Shown here in pieces: positions 17,548 through 25,550 of a stretch of DNA of 36,061 nucleotides. Source of the stretch: Oligoflexia bacterium (GTDB lineage Bacteria > Bdellovibrionota > UBA1018). Location: the NCBI GenBank assembly GCA_903881565.1, contig CAIRTR010000302.1, forward strand, positions 1 through 36,061, read 5' to 3'. The translations under genes and the position numbers were made by a program. Below the pieces are notes generated by a model. That model ran no database searches and was not told the DNA's origin. It worked only from the letters and a program-made list of their open reading frames with translations. Each line of letters starts with the position of its first letter. Within the stretch, counting starts at the first letter, position 1.

Positions 17548-18917
17548 TCCCCTTTCGGCTCACCTTAGTTCATCCCTGTATTGGTCGGCGTCAAGGCCAG
17601 AGCTATATCAAGCTCTGGCAGATGGAACCATTGCCTCCCGCCGTCATCGCGACACTCACGCCGAAGGATGTTAAGGTCAGATTTTACGATGATCGAATGG
17701 AGCAGATCCCGTTTGATGAAGCGACGGATCTCGTGGCGATTTCGGTAGAGACCTATACTGCAAAGCGGGCCTATCAAATTGCGACAGAATTTCGCAAGCG
17801 TGGCGTCCCCGTGATCATGGGAGGATTTCATGCATCTCTTTGCCCTGATGAAGTCTCAAAGTACGCTGAATCCGTTGTCATAGGCGAAGCAGAGGATCTT
17901 TGGGAGCAGGTCATTGAGGACTATCGCACGGGGAAGCCCAAACGTTTCTATAAATCCGAAACCCGGCCGAAGCTGGATGGATCAATTCCGGATCGCAGTA
18001 TTTTTCAGGGGAAAAAATACCTGCCCGTTCATCTGATTGAGGCGGGACGAGGCTGTCCCCTTCATTGCGAGTTTTGCGTGATCCAGACGATGTTTGGTCA
18101 AACTCAGAACTCACGCCCTGTGGAACAGATTCTGCGAGAGCTACATGCGGTCAAAGACCGCAAAAAACTTGTCTTCTTCATTGATGACAACGTGATTTCA
18201 CACCCAGGTCGAGCCAAGGAGTTTTTCAGGCAGCTCATCCCGCTTAAGTTACGTTGGGTCAGTCAAGCCACGATCAATGCCGCTCAAGATGAAGAGTTAT
18301 TGGCCTTAATGGCCCAAAGCGGCTGCCAGGGAGTTTTGGTTGGGTTTGAAAGCATGGAGCCCAAGAATCTTGCGCAAATGGGAAAACAGGTCAATTTGCG
18401 CTCGCAAGGCGGCTACGAGCAGGCGCTTCAAAACTTTGCGCGGCACCGGATTCGGGTCTACGGAACTTTCGTTTTTGGATACGATCACGACACACCCGAG
18501 ACGTTTGAGAAGGCCCTGGACTTATCATTAAGGCATGGCTTTTTTCTCACGGGCTTCAATCACCTTACGCCCTTTCCAGGAACGGAACTCTATAGTCGCT
18601 TGGAGCGAGAAGGCCGACTGCTCTATGACCGTTGGTGGATGGATGATCGCTACAGTTACAATATGCTGCCGTTCAAGACGCTGGGGATGGCTCCAGAGGA
18701 CGTTCAACGTCATTGCGTGCTGACTCGAAAGCGATTCTATTCAGTACCCGGAATTTTGCGTCGCTCTATCCATCCGGTGAATCGCTTTGATCCTTATATG
18801 TTCATGCAGTTTCTCTCGATTAACTTCATGCACTTAGTTGAGGTGAATGTTCGTAATCACTATCCCCTAGGGGATCAGAGTTTTCAGGGCCCTCTGCTTG
18901 AGGTGCGGGATACTTGA
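17544..18917 (+). CDS. B12-binding-domain radical SAM protein 1
   Basis: Radical SAM enzyme of the class with an N-terminal cobalamin-binding domain, 457 residues. The N-terminal Rossmann-like part is MIPFRLTLVHP, VRFYDDRMEQIPFDEATDLV, VIMGGFHASLCPDE and VIGEAEDLWEQV. The DxHxxG cobalamin ligand motif is absent, as in many class B enzymes. The 4Fe-4S motif CxxxCxxC is GCPLHCEFC (about residues 171-178). Then come FFIDDNV, GVLVGFESM and YGTFVFGYDHDTPETF. Known relatives methylate or rearrange unactivated carbons in lipids, tetrapyrroles and natural products. The start is taken as TTG 17544, overlapping the previous stop as TTGA, because residues from there fit the family N-terminus. Confidence 0.88.
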   Translation: MIPFRLTLVHPCIGRRQGQSYIKLWQMEPLPPAVIATLTPKDVKVRFYDDRMEQIPFDEATDLVAISVETYTAKRAYQIATEFRKRGVPVIMGGFHASLCPDEVSKYAESVVIGEAEDLWEQVIEDYRTGKPKRFYKSETRPKLDGSIPDRSIFQGKKYLPVHLIEAGRGCPLHCEFCVIQTMFGQTQNSRPVEQILRELHAVKDRKKLVFFIDDNVISHPGRAKEFFRQLIPLKLRWVSQATINAAQDEELLALMAQSGCQGVLVGFESMEPKNLAQMGKQVNLRSQGGYEQALQNFARHRIRVYGTFVFGYDHDTPETFEKALDLSLRHGFFLTGFNHLTPFPGTELYSRLEREGRLLYDRWWMDDRYSYNMLPFKTLGMAPEDVQRHCVLTRKRFYSVPGILRRSIHPVNRFDPYMFMQFLSINFMHLVEVNVRNHYPLGDQSFQGPLLEVRDT

Positions 18918-21133
18918 AACCGCTTCGTTGGATACAAAAAACTCTGTTTGTTGGTTTCCGCCTTGCGCTTTGGCATCCTAAAACGGTGCTGAGTGCTTTG
19001 GTGCTGGCCCTTGCTCTATCCGTCGTCCCGATCTCCAGAATCAGCTACCTTCTTTCGATTGATGACATGATCGACGCGGATTTTTCGAGTACGCCGCTCT
19101 TGAATCGACTACATTCGGAATTCAAAGAAGCGCACACGTTTCTCATGTTTTTCAAGCGGAAAGACGGGAAACCGCTTGAACTAACTGAAGCCTGTGCGAT
19201 GCGCCGTTGGCTCGCTAAAGTTTCTGCAGAAATGCCCGAGGTCACACGAACGTTCTCTTCATTTTCCATTCGTAAGCCGAGTTGGGATGGGAGTCATCTT
19301 TGGTTTCCTCCCGTTTTAGATTTGGAATGTGATCAAATCAAACGATTTACTTTGCTTAGCAAGGACTCGATGGAGACTTTGGCTCAGTCACCATGGGGGG
19401 GCATTCTTGTCTCTCGTGATCGCAATGATCTGGTGGCCGAGATCTCTCTTCGTCCGGTTTCCAAAAATGGAAGGTTTGGAAGTTTCGATCCAGAGTTTCC
19501 CGTAAAAGTGATGGAGGATTTCGAACAAACTGTTTTGGCGAAAAATCCCGCGACCCAAGTGGCTTGGACCGGTACCTCCGCTTATGAGCATTTTATCAAA
19601 GTGGGCTATGACCGGTTCAATGTTTTAAATCTGATCATGGTGATCTTCGTTATTGTGCTCATTCGTTTGACCTTTGGGACCTTTCGCGCGGCCGGAGTTT
19701 TTCTAGGGAGCATCATTGCGGCTGCCATCCTATTGCATGGGATCATAGGGGTTTGGATTGGGTCGCTTGACTTGCTCTCGAATACGCTTTTCATGATGCT
19801 CATTGTGAGCACCATCGAAGACTTCATTTATCTCTCCTATTTACAAATCGAAGGCATAAAGGTGCACGCCCATTGGCGCACTTCATTTCGGAAACTCTTG
19901 GTGTCCACCTTTTTTACCTCCTTCACGACTATTGTGGGTTTTGGCTCCCTGGCGGCTTCTGATCTAGGTATCGTTCGAAGGTTTGGGGTCTTTGCTGCCT
20001 CGGGGGCTTTTCTCGAGTGGCTCATGCTCTTTATTGTGTTACCTTCTTTTCTTCAGCTTGTGCCGAGCTGGCGAAGTTGGGTCAACCCTGAGCGGGCAAT
20101 TCTTCTGCGTTGGGTTCAGAAAATCACGGTTTGGAGAATTCCAAACCCCCTTGTCCGAGTGTTACTTGTTATTTTCGCTTTTGCTGCTTATGGATCGTTT
20201 CACCTGAATCTTCTTGATTCGCCCAGTTCAGTCTTTCCAGAGAATCATCCCTTTAGAGCGGTGGATCGATACTTTTCGAGTACTCGTGATGTCACCGGAA
20301 ACGCTAGTTTGGTATTCAACGTCCCTGCAGAGAGGGGCAAGAACCAAGAAATTCTCCAGAAAGTCTCCCGTCTCGACAACGTGGCTTTTTCGGAAAATCC
20401 GTTTGCCGTCGAAGCCTACTTTTCACACGGGATGCCACCGCTCCTAGGCGAGGCGATTACACGAAGTTGGCGGGATACGGAAGTGAGTCAGCGGATGATC
20501 TCTAAAGGTGGCGTGGAGCGGGCGATTCTCTATATCCGAAGGTACGACGTCGCGAGTGTGAATCGGCTGAGGGCTGAGGTTGAAAGAATTTGCTCCAAAG
20601 GTGAATGTGAGATCGGCGGAACTTTGGTTTCATATTCCGAATTCGGCGATCGGATTCTGACCACCCTCTTTTCAAGCTTGGGCTTGAGTATGATTCTTGT
20701 GATGTTGATTTTGGTTTGGCTTGCTTGGGAGATGGGGCATCGAGCGTTGTTGCCCATTCTGATCTCCGCTCTTTGGGGACCTGCGGCGATGATGGCCGTG
20801 ATGTGGGCGTTTCAGGTTCCGATAAATCTGTTCACCTGCTTGTGTGCCTCCGCGTTGTTGGGTCTGACGGGCGACAATACTATTCAGTTCCTATTTGGGA
20901 AAAGTGTTCTTCATGAAAGCGTTTCAAAATTAGGGAGTGCTTCGATTCTTGTGGCCTTGATCATGGCAACCTTGTGTCTCACTTTTCTTTTTGCCTATTT
21001 TTCGCCGGCTCGCACACTGGGGGTTCTCATGATGGTGGGTTTCGTTGTAGGCTTGATTGGAGATTATTGGATCCTTCAGGGCCTTTTGCCCCGAACTCAA
21101 TTTCGGCCTGAAGTTCAAAAGGAGAGTCGATGA
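18914..21133 (+). CDS. MMPL-family RND exporter
   Basis: Inner-membrane RND-superfamily protein of 739 residues in the MMPL/HpnN-like group, which use proton motive force to move lipids and other hydrophobic molecules. The layout is two-fold: TM1 near residues 20-40, a periplasmic domain to about 230, a block of five TM helices (about 230-400), a second periplasmic domain (about 410-580) and a final block (about 580-725). Each half has one RND helix bundle, as expected for a duplicated fold. The segment ALLGLTGDNTIQFLFG matches the conserved TM4-type motif region. It starts with TTG, overlapping the upstream stop as TTGA, and ends overlapping the next gene as ATGA. It sits between two B12/radical SAM genes, which suggests the exported compound is their product. 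Confidence 0.88.
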   Translation: MKPLRWIQKTLFVGFRLALWHPKTVLSALVLALALSVVPISRISYLLSIDDMIDADFSSTPLLNRLHSEFKEAHTFLMFFKRKDGKPLELTEACAMRRWLAKVSAEMPEVTRTFSSFSIRKPSWDGSHLWFPPVLDLECDQIKRFTLLSKDSMETLAQSPWGGILVSRDRNDLVAEISLRPVSKNGRFGSFDPEFPVKVMEDFEQTVLAKNPATQVAWTGTSAYEHFIKVGYDRFNVLNLIMVIFVIVLIRLTFGTFRAAGVFLGSIIAAAILLHGIIGVWIGSLDLLSNTLFMMLIVSTIEDFIYLSYLQIEGIKVHAHWRTSFRKLLVSTFFTSFTTIVGFGSLAASDLGIVRRFGVFAASGAFLEWLMLFIVLPSFLQLVPSWRSWVNPERAILLRWVQKITVWRIPNPLVRVLLVIFAFAAYGSFHLNLLDSPSSVFPENHPFRAVDRYFSSTRDVTGNASLVFNVPAERGKNQEILQKVSRLDNVAFSENPFAVEAYFSHGMPPLLGEAITRSWRDTEVSQRMISKGGVERAILYIRRYDVASVNRLRAEVERICSKGECEIGGTLVSYSEFGDRILTTLFSSLGLSMILVMLILVWLAWEMGHRALLPILISALWGPAAMMAVMWAFQVPINLFTCLCASALLGLTGDNTIQFLFGKSVLHESVSKLGSASILVALIMATLCLTFLFAYFSPARTLGVLMMVGFVVGLIGDYWILQGLLPRTQFRPEVQKESR

Positions 21134-22599
21134 TTTGGTTTTATCAGTATCCGAATTACTGGTTTTCAGTGTTGGCTTCTCTCGTTCTCATTATCGTGGG
21201 CTTTAGGGTCTATCGAATTCGCTCTCGGGAGTCGGGCCTGATAGGGTCGTACATTGAGGGTAGCTCTAGAAAACCACTTCGGATTTTACTGATTCACCCT
21301 CAACATCGAATTCAGCGTCATGGTACAGGTGTCTACAAGAAGTATCTTCGTTATGCGCCCGTGACGATGCCCACCCTTGCCGCCCTTGTTCCGAAAGACC
21401 GGGATGTTCAGATTCAAGTGATCGATGAAATGGTGGAAACAATCGATTTTGACTTAGAGGCCGATATCTTGGGTGTAACTTCAATTACCAGTACAGCTCC
21501 AAGAGCCTATGAAATAGCCAAGCACTTTAAGAAAAAGGGGGCTTACACCGTTATGGGCGGACCCCATGCGACCCTCCTGACCGATGAAGCATTGGAAAAT
21601 GTGGATACCGTGATTCGAGGCTATGCTGAAACCTCGTGGCCACAGTTTATTAGAGACTTTCAGGATCAAAAACAAAAGCGGCTTTACGAGGGGAACCTCT
21701 CTCCGATTCGCGATGTGATTGTTTCTCCTGATCGGCGATTCATCAAGCGATCAGGGTACGTGGCCTGCGACACGGTTGAGATGAGTCGAGGATGTTCAAA
21801 GCGCTGTGATTTTTGCGTGACCCATCACTTACATAATGCTTTTGTCACCAAGGATATTAAGCAGGTGATCAATGAGATTCGCTCGCTCCCCGGGCGAATC
21901 GTGACGTTTTTGGATCCTAATCTCATTGGAAACGTTGCTTTTGCCAAAGAGTTTTTCACGGAACTTGCGAAACTCAATAAGTATTGGGCGGGCAGCGTTT
22001 CGATTGATGTTCTGGAGCATCCAGAGCTGCTTGATCTCATGGTTAAGAGCGGGGGCCGCGGTTTTCTCATTGGCTTTGAATCCTTGGATCAAGCGGCCTT
22101 GGACAGTGCGAACAAAAGCTTCAGCAAAGTTTCTCGATATGCGGATGCGATTGCGACTCTTCACAGAAAAGGGATCATGGTTCAGGGGAGTTTTGTGTTT
22201 GGGTTTGATGTGGACACGCGAGACACCTTTGATCAGGTGCTGGATTTTGTGGTGCGGGCCAAAATCGATCTCCCGCAGTTTACGATCTATACGCCGTTTC
22301 CCGGGACTGCCGCCTATACACGGTTGCATAAAGAAGGGCGCATTTTGACAAAAGATTGGTCGCGCTACAACGGGCATGAAGTTGTGTTTCAGCCCAAGAA
22401 CATGTCTCCCCAGGAGCTTTTCGACGGAGTCTCTCGAGTGTGGGCTGAGGCCTATTCGCTCCCTTCAATAGCAAAGCGCCTGACCGACCCTCCGTATCTT
22501 CTAAAGCCGATTACCCTTTTGTCGAATCTCAATTTTAGGGCCTTTATGCGTCGGGTTCACATCGAGGAGGCTGGGCACATTTTTCGGCCAGAAGCGTAA
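21130..22599 (+). CDS. membrane-anchored B12-binding-domain radical SAM protein 2
   Basis: Second radical SAM/cobalamin-type enzyme, 489 residues. Unlike the first, it opens with a hydrophobic helix (about residues 7-26, YWFSVLASLVLIIVGF) and a basic stretch, so it is probably tethered to the inner membrane with the catalytic part in the cytosol. The cobalamin-type domain is ILLIHPQHR, VIDEMVETIDFDLEADILG, YTVMGGPHATLLTDEA and VIRGYAETSWPQF. The cluster motif is GCSKRCDFC (about 221-228), followed by VTFLDPNLIG, GFLIGFESL and QGSFVFGFDVDTRDTF. It is a paralogue of the first enzyme by layout, not a close copy. ATG overlaps the exporter stop (ATGA). A membrane tether beside an exporter suggests a lipid substrate. 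Confidence 0.87.
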   Translation: MIWFYQYPNYWFSVLASLVLIIVGFRVYRIRSRESGLIGSYIEGSSRKPLRILLIHPQHRIQRHGTGVYKKYLRYAPVTMPTLAALVPKDRDVQIQVIDEMVETIDFDLEADILGVTSITSTAPRAYEIAKHFKKKGAYTVMGGPHATLLTDEALENVDTVIRGYAETSWPQFIRDFQDQKQKRLYEGNLSPIRDVIVSPDRRFIKRSGYVACDTVEMSRGCSKRCDFCVTHHLHNAFVTKDIKQVINEIRSLPGRIVTFLDPNLIGNVAFAKEFFTELAKLNKYWAGSVSIDVLEHPELLDLMVKSGGRGFLIGFESLDQAALDSANKSFSKVSRYADAIATLHRKGIMVQGSFVFGFDVDTRDTFDQVLDFVVRAKIDLPQFTIYTPFPGTAAYTRLHKEGRILTKDWSRYNGHEVVFQPKNMSPQELFDGVSRVWAEAYSLPSIAKRLTDPPYLLKPITLLSNLNFRAFMRRVHIEEAGHIFRPEA

Positions 22600-22641
22600 A
22601 GGGACCGCTAAAAAAACAAAAATGATAACAAAATATATTAG

Positions 22642-22670
22642 TTGCGCGCCGTGTCGCTCCAGCTTATTGT
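22642..22670 (+). promoter_or_regulatory. putative promoter of the 220-residue secreted protein
   Basis: TTGCGC (22642-22647), 17 bases, TATTGT (22665-22670); start codon 24 bases further with GGGAGAA between. The same -35 hexamer occurs before tRNA-Arg and the M23-like lipoprotein. Spacing is good, the -10 is 4/6. Confidence 0.35.
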
Positions 22671-22694
22671 GCGCTCCACATAGGGAGAACAGGC

Positions 22695-23357
22695 ATGTTT
22701 CATACTCTTATTTTGTGTTTAGGTTTTTTCGTGACTGCCTCAACGACTTTTGCCGCAGAAAAGCAAAGCGTTTCGCTGAAGGCCAGCGTCATCTACTCCA
22801 TGGATCGGGTCCATTTTTCAACGCCTGAACCCCCCTGTCCCCCACTGGGTTGTGATTATTATTACGTTAAGAAAAAAAAGGTGGGGAGTTTGTCTGGAAA
22901 GCTCACCATCAACGAAGATGGCCAATCGGCTTCTTTGGAATTTAATAACAAGTCTTACCCTGTCGAACTCAAGAGCTTCTCGACGATCCCAAATACGGGT
23001 ATTTTTGGGTGGTTTCACACACAAAGGCCGAAGCTCACGTTTTCGATTTCTCCAGATGCCGTTAAAGACGTTATGACTCGAATTATTGAGCAGGTTGTCT
23101 TTTTGACAAAATTCTCCAGCGGGGCGCCACTTTTCATAAGTCAGCACCAACTCCTCAGTAAGTTGAATCGCTATATGGCTTATGATTCACAGGGGAGTTA
23201 CGAGTTTTCAGCTTCCTACTCTCGCCAGTGGAGTGGATGGCACTCCACAATCCAAGACAACACCATCACGAATGTTCAATTTCCAGGTGATGATCCGACT
23301 GACGAAGATCACTTCGAATTCGTGATGGATGTGGGTAATAAAGTGAAGGCCGAATAA
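22695..23357 (+). CDS. secreted protein of unknown function (220 aa)
   Basis: Not recognised. It has a signal peptide with core LILCLGFFVTA ending STTFAAE. The mature part is rich in Ser, Thr and aromatic residues with a likely beta structure. It contains a CPPLGC pair (possible disulfide), a KKKK patch and an acidic C-terminus. There is no lipobox. GGGAGAA lies 7 bases before ATG 22695. It follows the radical SAM/MMPL operon after 95 bases and has a candidate promoter of its own, so membership in that operon is unclear. A hairpin covers its stop codon. Confidence 0.75.
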   Translation: MFHTLILCLGFFVTASTTFAAEKQSVSLKASVIYSMDRVHFSTPEPPCPPLGCDYYYVKKKKVGSLSGKLTINEDGQSASLEFNNKSYPVELKSFSTIPNTGIFGWFHTQRPKLTFSISPDAVKDVMTRIIEQVVFLTKFSSGAPLFISQHQLLSKLNRYMAYDSQGSYEFSASYSRQWSGWHSTIQDNTITNVQFPGDDPTDEDHFEFVMDVGNKVKAE

Positions 23358-23365
23358 TCGGCCTT
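23346..23365. terminator. perfect hairpin over the stop codon, convergent junction
   Basis: AAGGCCGA (23346-23353), loop ATAA, TCGGCCTT (23358-23365). It is a GC-rich 8-bp perfect stem whose loop contains the TAA stop of the plus-strand gene. The minus-strand gene ends at 23364, inside the stem. No T tract follows on plus, so intrinsic termination is not assured. It may serve both directions. Confidence 0.5.
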
Positions 23366-24755
23366 AAGGCATCAGCTTGCCCTCGTGGGTGAAGGTATAG
23401 TTTTGCTCTTCAGCAAATGTCTCTTGAACGAGGGAGCATCCGCCGAGTTCTTTGATTTTTGAATCAAGCCTACTCCACAACAAAGTCTGCTCAAGCGCTT
23501 CCAGGGAGTAGATCGTTTTTAGTTTTCCGAACACATTGCTTTTATCATGGGCCAGTCCGAGTTTTAGGTCACTACAGTGTGAATTCAGAAGTGCGTCTGA
23601 CAAGTAGAGGACTGCCAGGTCAATGGTACTTCGTCCTGTGTTCTTAGTTTGCGCTTCTGGGGTCCCTAAAAGCGAATCCCATAGGGAAGCCGGCCAAAGC
23701 AGGTTTTCTGAGGGGACCTTGATGAGTTTTTGCCACAGGAACAGGTTGTTGTAGGGATCGTCAGCATGATCGAGAAATTTATTTTCGGTTGGAAACATGA
23801 GGTAAGCATGAGCGGGCTCGATGATTTTCACGGGGACATTAACGGTGCGCAATACGTGCATGAACAAGCTTGCGGTTCCATGGCAACCTGCGGTCCAGTT
23901 TCGTTTAACTCCGTACATCGCATCATTGGTGGTGCAGGCGGTTCCCATCAGGACACTGCTAATCGGAGGCAAACCCGCATAGCCCCAGAAGTGCTGTGCG
24001 TTCGAGAGTGAGAAGCCCCCGAGGTAATGGGTCATCCTTTTCGTCCAGTCAATGAAACTGTTAATTGTTTCCTTTCGAGTGTCTTGAATAATTTTTTCGG
24101 AAAAGAGAAACTTCAAGGTGTAGAGGGGGTCCGTGGGCAGGCCCCAAAAGCGGATCTGGTATCCAGTAAAGCTCGCGCCGTTAAGGGTTTGCTTAGTAAA
24201 GCCGGAATAAATTCGGCTGTCGAACAAGAGGGCCAGGTTCTCGGGCGTTTCAGCTTTGACTTTCCACTTCACAAAATTGCCGGCTTCCATGACCAAGCTC
24301 ACCGCGATGTTTTTGATGTACAAGGTCCACATGTCGCTTGCGCTGAGGATCGTCGCTGGAAAATCACCGGGCTTTAGAAAAGCGGCGTTCATGTTCTGGG
24401 CAGGGGTCGGATCCCCATATCCCGGGGGAAAAGAACTATGCTCGCCTTGCACCCATTTCCAGACGACTTCGAATGCGACTTTTAAATCATTTTTTTGAGC
24501 CGACGACCATGAAGGCCAACTCAGCGGACCGGTGGCGGTTTCCCAAGTGATCGCTTCTGCGATTTTTGGATTCCTATTCAGGAAGCTGCTTAGGTCTGGG
24601 GGCATTGTGAACAGGGCCGGGTTGATGCCTGTGCGAGCTGGGGTGAGTTGTTGCGATTGCGAGGTGGGAGATTGAGTGTTGTTTGCAGCAGCAAAGCACG
24701 GCTGCGTGAGTGAAAGAGCGCTTAAGATGAGAATCCCGAAAAGGTGTAGATTCAA
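23364..24755 (-). CDS. secreted transglutaminase-like protein
   Basis: Exported protein of 463 residues with a signal peptide (LFGILILSALSL, then CFAA). The second half has a transglutaminase/protease-like core. Cys291 is in WTAGCHGTASLFMHVLR, followed by VPVKIIEPAHAYLMF with His316, then a candidate Asp at 332 in DHADDPYN. This matches the C-H-D order of the transglutaminase-like superfamily. Whether it cross-links, cleaves or is inactive cannot be told. Residues 25-60 are a Gln/Ser/Thr-rich linker. The start is TTG 24755, preceded by AGGGGGAG at close spacing; no ATG lies near the signal peptide. It converges with the 220-residue secreted protein and overlaps its hairpin. The 237-base spacer upstream shows no other gene. 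Confidence 0.75.
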   Translation of the reverse strand: MNLHLFGILILSALSLTQPCFAAANNTQSPTSQSQQLTPARTGINPALFTMPPDLSSFLNRNPKIAEAITWETATGPLSWPSWSSAQKNDLKVAFEVVWKWVQGEHSSFPPGYGDPTPAQNMNAAFLKPGDFPATILSASDMWTLYIKNIAVSLVMEAGNFVKWKVKAETPENLALLFDSRIYSGFTKQTLNGASFTGYQIRFWGLPTDPLYTLKFLFSEKIIQDTRKETINSFIDWTKRMTHYLGGFSLSNAQHFWGYAGLPPISSVLMGTACTTNDAMYGVKRNWTAGCHGTASLFMHVLRTVNVPVKIIEPAHAYLMFPTENKFLDHADDPYNNLFLWQKLIKVPSENLLWPASLWDSLLGTPEAQTKNTGRSTIDLAVLYLSDALLNSHCSDLKLGLAHDKSNVFGKLKTIYSLEALEQTLLWSRLDSKIKELGGCSLVQETFAEEQNYTFTHEGKLMP

Positions 24756-24992
24756 TTTCTCCCCCTAAGTTTCAAGTCCTTATGACCGACCCTATTAGGT
24801 TATCGCGCCCAAGAACCGGATACAATTGTGTCACCGCGGACAGGCCTTCTTCTATGGAGTGTTTGTTGGGGGCGTTTTATTGACTTAACTGACTTGAATT
24901 ATTGGCCTTTTATACGCTGCGCGTAGCTCAAATAAATTCCTAATGTCCTCGGCCCCTTCTACCGATCCCTAAGTACTAGGAGGACCATGGAT

Positions 24993-25484
24993 ATGGTCTG
25001 GGATATACCGCCAAAAGGACTTCAGGCTTACGTTTCACGTCTCAAAGAAATCAAAGCAAACGAGCGCGAAAAAGCACGAAACCGACCTCAAATCGATTTA
25101 AAACGAGTACGGGCCGAACTCTATCTGCCCCAAGAAAACGAGTCTGGCACAAGGCCTGGCGCTGATGCGCCTGTGCAGTGCGACATCGTCAATGCTCAGG
25201 TTTTTCTAACCGACATTTCCTCCGTGGGAATGCATCTATTCTCCGAAGCACCCCTTACCGTTGGCCAAATTCTTGAGGCCGTTATCCTCGACCCGATTGA
25301 GACCCAGGTTTATGGCCAGGTGATTTCTTGCAAGAATGTCCTGCTGGGAAGTCGCGTCTTTTCAGCCAACCCTTTTCCCTATCGGGCGAGCTTGAAGTTC
25401 TATTTTGCTTCTCCCGAAGGGCAAGCTGCGTTTAAGAAATACTGTGCCGATTTAGCCATGAATTACATGGGCGGCCGAGCCTAA
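24993..25484 (+). CDS. PilZ-domain protein
   Basis: Cytosolic protein of 163 residues with a PilZ-like domain that probably binds cyclic di-GMP. Arginines in RPQIDLKRVRAELY take the place of the RxxxR motif, and FLTDISSVGMHLF fits the D/NxSxxG motif. They are separated by about 55 residues, longer than usual. The tail SPEGQAAFKKYCADLAMNYM is helical. Two in-frame ATGs exist. The second (24993) is chosen because AGGAGG at 24978-24983 is 9 bases from it but only 3 from the first (24987). It precedes the xdh operon by 66 bases on the same strand, but no functional link is evident. The RxxxR fit is loose, so binding is not certain. Confidence 0.7.
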   Translation: MVWDIPPKGLQAYVSRLKEIKANEREKARNRPQIDLKRVRAELYLPQENESGTRPGADAPVQCDIVNAQVFLTDISSVGMHLFSEAPLTVGQILEAVILDPIETQVYGQVISCKNVLLGSRVFSANPFPYRASLKFYFASPEGQAAFKKYCADLAMNYMGGRA

Positions 25485-25550
25485 TCTACAGCCTTTTTAG
25501 CTGCACTATTGCCCCCAACTGCGGTACTGCTTTTGACAGGAAAACACCGC

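Noticed and set aside
16030-17550. Cobalamin riboswitch ahead of the B12/radical SAM genes.
   Set aside because: The 69-base leader is too short and has no B12-box-like sequence, only a small AT-rich hairpin.
24756-24850. GGCGCGATAA upstream of the transglutaminase-like gene as a second sigma-28 promoter.
   Set aside because: The -10 matches 6/8 only and no -35 lies 11 bases upstream.
24756-24992. Promoter or riboswitch before the PilZ gene, or a small gene in the 237-base spacer.
   Set aside because: TTGACT boxes have no -10 at proper spacing. No conserved riboswitch element and no ORF with a ribosome site was seen.
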